DNA from: Myxococcales bacterium
GTDB taxonomy: Bacteria; Myxococcota_A; Polyangia; Fen-1088
Reading direction: 5' to 3'
Length of the DNA: 40,851 bases
NCBI GenBank assembly: GCA_003158395.1
Contig: PMIX01000271.1
Coordinates: forward strand, 10,517-51,367
Part shown: positions 32,944 through 39,757 of the stretch, piece by piece
Layout of the letters: every line of letters begins with the position of its first letter
Position numbering within the stretch: the first letter of the stretch is position 1
Translations under genes and position numbers: made by a program
Notes under the pieces: generated by a model
The model's database searches: none
What the model saw: only the letters and a program-made list of their open reading frames with translations
What the model was told of the DNA's origin: nothing

Positions 32944-33168
32944 CCAACGCGGCCACGAGTAGCGCTGACAGCCAATCTGGACGATGCGTCCGGGCACCAA
33001 TCAACCGACAGCCGCATCCGCTGCGTTGACCGGCTGCACTGCTGGAGCTGCCGGTGCCGCCCGCGCTCGCCGTGCCCCCGGTCGCGCGTGATCCGCACAC
33101 CCGTGACCCTCGCCTTCGGGTTGGACTTGCTATGCCCCGCCTCAGCGCACCGTCGTCAAGCGTTCGCT

Positions 33169-34443
33169 TCACACCAGCTCCGCGGCTGCGCGCGCTACCT
33201 GGTCGTCCAGGCGGCGCTGTTCCGCGGTCAGGTCGCTGCGTCCGAGAAACACGGTGTAGCTCATGAACGAGGTCAGGTAGGAAAGGTCCTGCGCCCAGGC
33301 GGGCAGAAAGAGGGGCTCTTGGGCCACGCCCTCGCGCACCAGCCGATCGAAGAGCGGGATGTCCTCGACGGCGACCTTGCCCACGAAGAGCAGGCGGACC
33401 AGTTGGCTCTTCCCCTTGGTCAGGGCGATGCGAAGGAAGTTGGTGACCCGCAAGAGCCCATCGAGATAGCAAACGTCCTTGGTAAACGGGGCGCCGCCTT
33501 CCACCAGCCCCCCGCGGCATACCCGGCGCGCGCAATCGAATGAAGCGCGCTCGTCATGCCCGCGACCAAGAAAGAAATGGAAGAGGTCGATGAAATTGGC
33601 ACCCTCCTCGGCCATCTGGACAGCTAGGGTTCGGTCGCACAGCCGACGCACCCGGGCCAGGCTGGTCGAACGGGTGACAAACTCGGTGAAGACTGCCAGG
33701 CCTTCCTGGGTCCGGGTCGTGCGCGGAGAGGGCACGCCGATGAACGGCATCACCGGCTGCGCCCGGCCGTTGAGCGCCGTGGTCACGTGCACGCCCAGTT
33801 CGTGGTGCTCGATCTGGCGCAGATCGCGCGGCGAAAACCGAGCGCCTCGCTTGATCTTGATCTCGTCCACGCTGGCCGATGCGTTGGACGCCAGCTTGTC
33901 CACGATCACGACCCGTACCTCGTGCCCGGGGAAACGCGACTGGAAGCGCGCGCGAAGCTGGGTGGCGGCCTCCTCCGCGTCGATGGTCGGCTGGTCGACC
34001 GCCGCGGGCGGTGGAGCGTAGCCGGCGATCACACCGTCGAAGTGGTGGGCCAAATCGGAATTGGTGGTCCGCCGATCCGATGAGAGGCTGCCCGGCCGGC
34101 CGTAGATCTCGACCGAGTGAAAGTAGAAGTCCTTGCTGCCAACGGCGCACAACATCCGGGCCGCGGTGGCCATGGCCACACAAGTCTCGTGAAGAAAGCG
34201 CTCGACCTCGTTGTCGCCGGCCACCCGCTCGGCCAACGCCCGAAAGCGCTTGCCCGCGGCCTCGACCTCGGGGGGGACTTGGTAGCTCGGGCGCGGCAGC
34301 TCGCGGGCGCCCTTTTCGAGAAAAGCGCGCTCCACCTCCTCGGGCCACTCCAAGAGGCGAATCACCCGAAGCGGCCTCTGCGCATCGAGAATCTCGGCGG
34401 AAACCTCGCGCAGCAGGGCGAGCAGACGCTCGGAAACCGCCAT
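33169..34443 (-). CDS. DUF1704/MATCAP-family putative metallopeptidase (QEGLA motif)
   Basis: This 424-residue protein carries the two signatures of the family annotated as flavohemoglobin expression-modulating QEGLA motif proteins. These are the zinc-binding HEXXXH in EHHELGVHV (His214, Glu215, His219) and TQEGLAVFTEF (246-256). Eukaryotic members of this family (MATCAP) are tyrosine carboxypeptidases acting on tubulin. Bacterial members have no settled substrate, so protease activity here is inference from the conserved site. The ATG at 34443 is chosen; a longer in-frame start would overlap cysE. It lies 22 bp after cysE, probably in the same operon. No flavohemoglobin gene is nearby. Confidence 0.85.
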   Translation of the reverse strand: MAVSERLLALLREVSAEILDAQRPLRVIRLLEWPEEVERAFLEKGARELPRPSYQVPPEVEAAGKRFRALAERVAGDNEVERFLHETCVAMATAARMLCAVGSKDFYFHSVEIYGRPGSLSSDRRTTNSDLAHHFDGVIAGYAPPPAAVDQPTIDAEEAATQLRARFQSRFPGHEVRVVIVDKLASNASASVDEIKIKRGARFSPRDLRQIEHHELGVHVTTALNGRAQPVMPFIGVPSPRTTRTQEGLAVFTEFVTRSTSLARVRRLCDRTLAVQMAEEGANFIDLFHFFLGRGHDERASFDCARRVCRGGLVEGGAPFTKDVCYLDGLLRVTNFLRIALTKGKSQLVRLLFVGKVAVEDIPLFDRLVREGVAQEPLFLPAWAQDLSYLTSFMSYTVFLGRSDLTAEQRRLDDQVARAAAELV

Positions 34444-34465
34444 CCTGCCCTCTGACCGAAACGGG

Positions 34466-35380
34466 CTAGGCTCCGCCCCCGACGCGCCGGCCCGACGGCA
34501 CCGAGTAGCTGACCCACGCATTGGCACCCACCACCGCGCCCTTGCCGATCACCGTGTCGCCCCCCAAGATGGTCGCGTTGGCGTAGATGATCACGTCGTC
34601 TTCAACGGTCGGGTGGCGCTGGGGCACAGGTTGCTTGGCCCCCGGGGCCGACGCCCGCGCGCCGTTCTTGCGCTTGATCGACAGCGCCCCCAGGGTGACA
34701 CCTTGATAGATGCGAACCCCGTCGCCGATGCGGGTGGTCTCGCCGATGACGATGCCAGTGCCATGGTCGATGAAAAAGGGCGAGCCGATAGCCGCGCCCG
34801 GGTGGATGTCGATGCCGGTGCGCGAGTGGGCGTACTCGGTCATCATGCGCGGCACTAGCAGTGCCCCTTCCCGCAGTAAGCGGTGCGCAGCCCGGGAGAT
34901 AGCGATGGCATAGAGCCCTGGATAGCAGGCCACGACCTCGTCGGGGCCGGTCGCCGCGGGATCCGCCTCGAAGGCAAACTGGATGTCCTTTTCCAGAAGC
35001 CCGCGCAGCTCGGGCAGGGCGGCCAGCGTGCGAGCGGTGATGCTCTGGGCACGCCGCCAGCAGACGTCCTTGTTCTTGGAGGTATCGGGGCACAGGCGGT
35101 GCAGACCCAGGAAGACCAACTCCTCCAGGCGCAGATCCAGGTCGCCCAGCACCTCGGCCACGCGCTCGCGCGCGGCCGCGTGCGAGGTTTCCCCCAGCAT
35201 GCGCGTGCGTCGGGTTCCCGGCAGGATCACCGACAGCAGGTCCTCCACCAGGGTTGCGACCTCGTCCGGCGACGGCATCGGACTCGCGAGCGGCGACGTT
35301 CCGCGACCGCGTTGCTTTAGGATGCGCTCAGCGAGGGTCTGGTGGGACTTCTTGGGAGGCGTGCCGTGATTCACATGCAT
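34466..35380 (-). CDS. cysE: Serine O-acetyltransferase
   Basis: This 304-residue protein makes O-acetylserine, the precursor of cysteine. After a helical N-terminal domain, the left-handed beta-helix begins near GIDIHPGAAIGSPFFIDHG and continues with TGIVIGETTRIGDGVRIYQGVTLGAL, then DDVIIYANATILGGDTVIGKG, showing clear hexapeptide repeats. The catalytic His residues in DIHPG and IDHGTG are present. It resembles the longer CysE variants that have an extended N-terminus. It ends soon after the last coil (SVPSGRRVGGGA). It sits 9 bp after the DHH-like gene and 22 bp before the DUF1704 gene. No O-acetylserine sulfhydrylase is in the window. Confidence 0.93.
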   Translation of the reverse strand: MHVNHGTPPKKSHQTLAERILKQRGRGTSPLASPMPSPDEVATLVEDLLSVILPGTRRTRMLGETSHAAARERVAEVLGDLDLRLEELVFLGLHRLCPDTSKNKDVCWRRAQSITARTLAALPELRGLLEKDIQFAFEADPAATGPDEVVACYPGLYAIAISRAAHRLLREGALLVPRMMTEYAHSRTGIDIHPGAAIGSPFFIDHGTGIVIGETTRIGDGVRIYQGVTLGALSIKRKNGARASAPGAKQPVPQRHPTVEDDVIIYANATILGGDTVIGKGAVVGANAWVSYSVPSGRRVGGGA

Positions 35381-35389
35381 GGTTCGAAT

Positions 35390-36331
35390 CTACCTCGATT
35401 CGACCGGTTCACCAGGGCCTAGATCGGGACGCTGGGCCACGGCCTCGGCCAGCTTCTGCATGACCTCTTCGAGGCGTACCTCGGGCACCGACACACGCGT
35501 GGGCATGCCGCCGCCCAGATCGAACAACTTGATCAGATCCAAACCCGATTGGTAGTCAGCCGCGATGGAAAGCGAACCAGAATCCCGCACCACCGCCACA
35601 GCCGCGCGCTGCTGGCCCAGGAGCAGCAGTTCGGTCTTGTCGTAGGGTGCGCTCGACCGGGCCTCGACGTACGCCACATTGCCTTCAACCTCATAGCGCT
35701 CAGCGATCTTGCGTGCCCGGTCCAAGAGTGGGTCGATGAGGCGCGCCGCCCGCTCGATCTCCTCCCAGTGATGGGGCGCCTGCGTCCGCGCCAGCAGATA
35801 CTGAATCACACGGTACTTGAGGGTCTCGTCGCGAAAGCGGGCCCGCAAGGCGCGGTCAATGCGCGTGGCGATGGGGCCCGGCTCACCCCGCCGCGTGTCC
35901 ACGGCGCGCGCATCTGCGTCAGCACCTTCATAGGGCTCGATTCCACCCAGCACCCACTTCGCGCCTGCATAGAGCCCGTCCAGGTCCACATGCATGGCCA
36001 CCGTGTCCACCGGTCCCACCCCGGCCACGAACTCCGGGGTGATCATTTCCGGGCACCCCCCATGCTCAGCCTTGCTGGCCAGCAGAAAGCGGGGATCTCG
36101 CACGAAATCGACGTGGCGCTCGTGATCGTGATGGTCCACCCAAGCTGCCAGCCGGTTTCCCAGGCCGTTGATAAATGGGATGGTGACGCCTGCAAACGAC
36201 GACCCCCCTCCCTCGGACGCGAAGCCGATGTCCAGCACTACCACCCGACCGGCCAACGTATCAGCCGGGGGCAGCTTCCGCGGCGTCAAGAACGCAAAGC
36301 GCACCCCGGCTTCTTGCTTGCTCGCGCTCAT
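35390..36331 (-). CDS. DHH-like phosphoesterase-related protein
   Basis: This 313-residue protein has an N-terminal Rossmann-like strand (GRVVVLDIGFASEGGG) and the motif AAWVDHHDHERHVDF containing D66-H67-H68, the hallmark of DHH phosphoesterases. A further acidic site is MHVDLDGLYAG. The C-terminal half (ALRARFRDETLKYRVIQYLL, then AYVEARSSAPYDKTELLLLG) could be the smaller DHHA-like lobe. The family match is partial, so the name is tentative. The ATG at 36331 is preferred over longer in-frame starts with poor context. It heads a tight minus-strand trio with cysE and the DUF1704 gene. Confidence 0.55.
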   Translation of the reverse strand: MSASKQEAGVRFAFLTPRKLPPADTLAGRVVVLDIGFASEGGGSSFAGVTIPFINGLGNRLAAWVDHHDHERHVDFVRDPRFLLASKAEHGGCPEMITPEFVAGVGPVDTVAMHVDLDGLYAGAKWVLGGIEPYEGADADARAVDTRRGEPGPIATRIDRALRARFRDETLKYRVIQYLLARTQAPHHWEEIERAARLIDPLLDRARKIAERYEVEGNVAYVEARSSAPYDKTELLLLGQQRAAVAVVRDSGSLSIAADYQSGLDLIKLFDLGGGMPTRVSVPEVRLEEVMQKLAEAVAQRPDLGPGEPVESR

Positions 36332-36968
36332 GGGTTGAGGCGGTGAAGATAGCGGCGCCCTCGGCCACGAGCCACCAGTTTCTTGCTGGGCTGCCAGCGG
36401 CGGCACCATCATTCTGCGAAGGTCGGTTCCTCACGTTTCGCCGTGATTTTGCCTCGAATCAGCAACAGAACTCTTTCGAGTTTGGCCTGGAAGCTGGCCT
36501 CCGCGCGGGCCGGCGCTGGCGGCGATTTGCCCTGTGGGCCGATCTGCGCGGCCAGTCTTGGCTGCAGCACCAGCGCGCGAAGGTGACCGGCGGGGGCCCG
36601 AGCGGATTTCGAGCTCTATCAGCGCCAGTTCCCCAACGGGGCTCACCTTCGCGACGCGGAAGAGCAATTGGCCAACGCTGTGAAGCCTGCGGGTCCCATT
36701 CGCTGAGAGGACGAGAGAGTATCCCGCTCCTGCGGTGTAGCGCGGTCTTCGCACGCGCTTTCAACGCGCCACCTGGGGTCACCTCGTGCGATCCGATCCA
36801 GAGCGTGCCGCCGCGCCAGACAAGCCGGGGAGGCCGAGCGCAGCGAGAGGGGTGGGCGTGGCGGGTTGGGCCGGCCCAAGGGTGAACGAACCCTTCCAGG
36901 ATCCCGTGCAGGGTGCCAGCGGCCAGGACCGCGTCTGGGAAGAATTGCCAGCTGGCGCCTCGCGTCTC

Positions 36969-36996
36969 TTGACACTGGGCGGCCGACCGATAAAAT
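36969..36996 (+). promoter_or_regulatory. Sigma-70-like promoter of the ExbB/ExbD operon
   Basis: TTGACA (36969-36974, consensus -35) and TAAAAT (36991-36996, five of six -10 bases) are separated by 16 bp. Transcription would begin near 37003, giving a 5' leader of about 98 nt. This is the clearest promoter in the window. Confidence 0.7.
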
Positions 36997-37047
36997 AGTC
37001 GCCTCCGTAGAAGAGTTTCCTGAATGATAACGTTGCTGTTGGCTGCG

Positions 37048-37079
37048 AGCCCGCCCGTGCGGTCTCGCGCAGGCGGGCT
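37048..37079 (+). promoter_or_regulatory. Leader hairpin before the ExbB gene
   Basis: AGCCCGCC (37048-37055) pairs perfectly with GGCGGGCT (37072-37079), with an inner TGCG/CGCA stem after a 2-nt bulge. It ends 11 nt before the GGAGG ribosome-binding site (37091-37095) and 21 nt before the ATG. It could tune translation or mRNA stability. No known riboswitch class is recognised. Confidence 0.45.
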
Positions 37080-37100
37080 GATGGGCTCGCGGAGGATGAG

Positions 37101-37751
37101 ATGCAAGGACTAGCGCAGTTCCTAGAACAGGGCGGAACGCTCATGTACGTCAACCTGGGGGTTTCGGTGATCGTGCTCGCCATGATCATTGACCGCCTGA
37201 TTTTCTTTCTCCTGAAGAGCAGCGTAAACGCGCGTGCCTTCCTCGAGCAGATACGCAAGCTCGTGCTCGCCAACAACGTGGACCGGGCCGTCAAGCTGTG
37301 CTCGGCTACCTCGGCGCCGGTGGCTCAAGTTGCCAAGGCTGGGCTGCAACGGATGCATCGCGGTGAGATCGCGGTGGCGCAAGCCATCGAGGAATCGCTG
37401 GTGGACGTGACACCACTGCTCAAGAAGCGGGTCCAGGTGCTCTGGTCGTTGGCGAACATCGCCACCCTGGTCGGCCTTCTCGGTACGGTCGTCGGCCTCA
37501 TCCGCGCGTTCGGTGCGGTTTCCGCCGCCAAGCCCGAAGAGCGGAGCAGCCTGCTGGCCAAGGGTATTTCCGAGGCGCTCAACAACACCGCCATGGGTCT
37601 GGGCATCGCCGTGACCTGCGTCATGGCGCACGCGATCCTGGGCGCCATGTCCAAGCGCCAGGCCGCTGACCTCGAGGCCTTCTCGCTCAAGCTGGAGAAC
37701 CTCTTGGCAGAATCGGCCCACAGCAGCGGCGGGGCACCGGCGTCCAAGTAG
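37101..37751 (+). CDS. MotA/TolQ/ExbB-family proton channel protein
   Basis: This 216-residue inner-membrane protein has three predicted membrane helices: ~14-38 (MYVNLGVSVIVLAMIIDRLIF region), ~115-142 (LVGLLGTVVGLIRAFGAV) and ~163-186 (AMGLGIAVTCVMAHAILGAM). The conserved GLLGTVVGLIRAF and the Thr/Ala-rich third helix define the ExbB/TolQ family, whose pentamer surrounds an ExbD/TolR dimer to use proton flow. GGAGG lies 5 nt before the ATG. Two ExbD-like genes follow. In myxobacteria such sets also serve gliding motors (Agl), so the role may be energising outer-membrane transport, Tol function or motility. Confidence 0.9.
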   Translation: MQGLAQFLEQGGTLMYVNLGVSVIVLAMIIDRLIFFLLKSSVNARAFLEQIRKLVLANNVDRAVKLCSATSAPVAQVAKAGLQRMHRGEIAVAQAIEESLVDVTPLLKKRVQVLWSLANIATLVGLLGTVVGLIRAFGAVSAAKPEERSSLLAKGISEALNNTAMGLGIAVTCVMAHAILGAMSKRQAADLEAFSLKLENLLAESAHSSGGAPASK

Positions 37752-37796
37752 AACCTCCATTCCAGCGAGCGGACACATCAAACAGGCGGACATGCG

Positions 37797-38309
37797 ATGA
37801 CCAGACGTCAAGTTCGGGCCCGCATGCGGCGGATGAGGGAGCACTTCGACGAAGCGCAGGAGGAGACCGTCGAGATCAACCTCGTCCCGTACATGGACAT
37901 CGTCACCAACATCATCATCTTCCTGCTCGCTTCGGTGGTGAATCAGGTACCGCTGGGAACGGTGAACGCTTCTTCGCCGACTTTCGGGGGGGCTGGTGGC
38001 GGCGGCGAGGAGGAGAAGCCGGCCCTCAATCTGACCGTGACCGTGGGCAGCTCGGGCTTCACGCTGGCCGGCTCGGGCGGCGTCATGCCACCCATCCCCA
38101 AGCTGCCCACCGGCGACTACGACTACGGGGCGCTGACCACCAAGCTGACCGAGGTCAAGAACCAGTTCAAGGAGGAGACCAAGGCCACCTTCAACGCAGA
38201 CGGCGGCACGGCCTACGAGATCGTCGTCAAGACCCTGGACGCCATGCGCGAGGACAAGGACGGCCATATGCTCTTCCCTGACATCGTGTTCGCAGCGGGG
38301 ATCTTGTGA
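37797..38309 (+). CDS. ExbD/TolR-family protein 1
   Basis: This 170-residue protein has a basic cytoplasmic N-terminus and one membrane helix starting at INLVPYMDIVTNIIIFLLAS, which contains the conserved proton-relay Asp34. A periplasmic domain of ~110 residues follows, with a Gly/Glu-rich insert (GGAGGGGEEEK). The TGA overlaps the next gene. It lies 45 bp after the ExbB gene. Together with the second ExbD protein it likely forms the plug of the proton channel. Confidence 0.9.
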   Translation: MTRRQVRARMRRMREHFDEAQEETVEINLVPYMDIVTNIIIFLLASVVNQVPLGTVNASSPTFGGAGGGGEEEKPALNLTVTVGSSGFTLAGSGGVMPPIPKLPTGDYDYGALTTKLTEVKNQFKEETKATFNADGGTAYEIVVKTLDAMREDKDGHMLFPDIVFAAGIL

Positions 38310-38881
38310 TGACCGCCCAGGCTGTGCCTGCATCGGCTGAAGTGTCGGACCGTCTCAAGGGCAAGAGGGCGATCCGCAGCTACGCGCGCAAGCTGGCCGA
38401 CCCCGAGGAGATCACGAGCCTGAACATCACCCCGATGATGGACATGATGACCATCATCCTGGTGTTCTTGCTCAAGACCTTCACCTCGTCGGCCTTGTTG
38501 GTCAACCAGGACCAGAACATGATGCTGCCGACGTCCACCAGCCGGCTCAACGCCAAACAGGCGATCGCGGTCACGGTCACCAAGCGCGTGGTGTTGGTCG
38601 ATGGCGAGCCGGTAGCGCCCATCAACAGCGGAAAAATCGATCCGGCCCTCAAGCGCGATGGCGACAACGGCTACTACATCACGCCCCTGGTCGAGATATT
38701 GAGCCGGGTGGCGCGCAAGGAAAAGAAAGTGGCAGAAATGACGGGGCAGAAGTTCGATGGCGAGCTGACCATCGTCGCGGACCGGTATACGCCCTACCGC
38801 CTCTTGACCGAGATCCTGTACTCCTGCGGTCAAGCCGAGTACGCGAACTACCGCCTACTCATCTTGAAGGGCCGCGAGTAG
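38309..38881 (+). CDS. ExbD/TolR-family protein 2
   Basis: This 190-residue protein has the membrane motif SLNITPMMDMMTIILVFLLK with the conserved Asp45, followed by a periplasmic domain ending DGELTIVADRYTPYRLLTEI. The ATG at 38309 shares a base with the preceding TGA (TGATG); a GTG three bases earlier is an alternative. Two different ExbD subunits behind one ExbB recall heteromeric motor complexes. Its last 34 bp overlap the end of a convergent membrane-protein gene. Confidence 0.9.
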   Translation: MTAQAVPASAEVSDRLKGKRAIRSYARKLADPEEITSLNITPMMDMMTIILVFLLKTFTSSALLVNQDQNMMLPTSTSRLNAKQAIAVTVTKRVVLVDGEPVAPINSGKIDPALKRDGDNGYYITPLVEILSRVARKEKKVAEMTGQKFDGELTIVADRYTPYRLLTEILYSCGQAEYANYRLLILKGRE

Positions 38882-39657
38882 CGCGGCAGGGACCGCCAGG
38901 TCCGCACGATCGGCCCAGCAAAGGGCGAGACGGCGGCGAGGAGCAGTACAGCCGCAAAAGCCATACCGCCAGGCGCGGTTCCCACCCATGTAACCGGATC
39001 GGTCCACCCGATGGCACCGACGAGAACGGGGCGCGCCAGGCCGAACCCTGTGAGGGCCACGATGCCGGCCACCGCGGTGGCGAGGATGCCCCAAGTCCGC
39101 ATAGACAGCGTGCCGGCGAGTCCTCCCAGCGCGAGCAGCGCCGCCACGCTCGCGAGCATCCAGCCGCCCTGCCCCTGCCGCGGGCCCAATGCCCACACAA
39201 TTAGGCTTGGCAGCGCAGCCGAGGCTCGCATCACGTAGCGCCGCAGGCGAGCGGCGCCAAACTCGTCGATAGCAAACCGTTCGCGCCAAGCTGACTGCAG
39301 CTCGTAGCGGGCGGCCATCCGGCCTCCCGCCAGCATGGCCAGCACGAGGGCGTGCAAGCCCCCGTAGACGGCCAGCGCGGGTTGCCAGCCCAGCATGACC
39401 AAGGACACCAGACCCAACATCGTGCCTGACCAGGCCAAACCCGAAGCAACCCAACGCCCCCAGAACCACCGGCAAGCAACGGCCAAGAACGCGATCACGT
39501 AGCAGCCGGCCAGTGCGACGAAGACAGGTCGCCAACCAGGCGGCGGCGACAGGGCCAGCAGGGAATAGACCACGCAGAAGAAGCTCAATGCCAGCAACGC
39601 CACCGCCACCCGCTCCTTCTCCAACCCGATTCCAGCAAGCCGTTCCACAAACTTCAT
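38848..39657 (-). CDS. Polytopic membrane protein of unknown function
   Basis: This 269-residue protein has about seven or eight hydrophobic helices (such as VAVALLALSFFCVVYSLLAL, PVFVALAGCYVIAFLAVAC and MAFAAVLLLAAVSPFAGPIV). A central charged loop reads ERFAIDEFGAARLRRYVMR. No family motif is recognised. The ATG at 39657 has no strong ribosome-binding site. The 3' end overlaps the convergent ExbD gene by 34 bp, which is unusual but possible. A hairpin separates it from the OmpA-domain gene upstream, so it is probably its own transcript. Confidence 0.6.
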   Translation of the reverse strand: MKFVERLAGIGLEKERVAVALLALSFFCVVYSLLALSPPPGWRPVFVALAGCYVIAFLAVACRWFWGRWVASGLAWSGTMLGLVSLVMLGWQPALAVYGGLHALVLAMLAGGRMAARYELQSAWRERFAIDEFGAARLRRYVMRASAALPSLIVWALGPRQGQGGWMLASVAALLALGGLAGTLSMRTWGILATAVAGIVALTGFGLARPVLVGAIGWTDPVTWVGTAPGGMAFAAVLLLAAVSPFAGPIVRTWRSLPRYSRPFKMSRR

Positions 39658-39678
39658 ACCCTAATCATACACCGACCA

Positions 39679-39719
39679 CGGCCGCGACCTCCTGCGGCTA
39701 TCGCAGGATTAGGCGGCCG
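39679..39719 (-). terminator. Nested hairpin after the OmpA-domain gene
   Basis: An outer 7-bp stem (CGGCCGC 39679-39685, GCGGCCG 39713-39719) and an inner 7-bp stem (TCCTGCG 39690-39696, CGCAGGA 39702-39708, loop GCTAT) are separated by a 4x4 internal loop. It sits about 40 bp after the OmpA-domain stop. No T-run follows on the minus strand, but the structure is strong. Confidence 0.5.
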
Positions 39720-39757
39720 CCAATAGCAAGAGACGCTCTCTGTCGATCGGCGAGTTC

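Larger units (their letters stand above)
36332..37100. other. Intergenic region with palindrome, promoter and leader hairpin
   Basis: In 769 bp between divergent genes, open frames on both strands have Arg/Pro-rich, low-quality translations and no clear start, so no gene is called. A perfect 14-bp palindrome (TTGGGCCGGCCCAA, 36866-36879) overlaps a short hairpin (AAGGGT 36878-36883 with ACCCTT 36890-36895). The promoter and leader of the ExbB operon lie at the right-hand end. Confidence 0.5.

Noticed and set aside
35381-35412. GGTTCGAATC resembling a tRNA T-arm
   Set aside because: There is no matching acceptor, D or anticodon arm around it, and it lies between the cysE start and the end of the DHH-like gene.
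36343-36885. 180-codon plus-strand frame in the gap before the ExbB operon
   Set aside because: The translation is Arg/Pro-rich with no domain, the start lacks a ribosome-binding site, and a competing minus-strand frame is no better.
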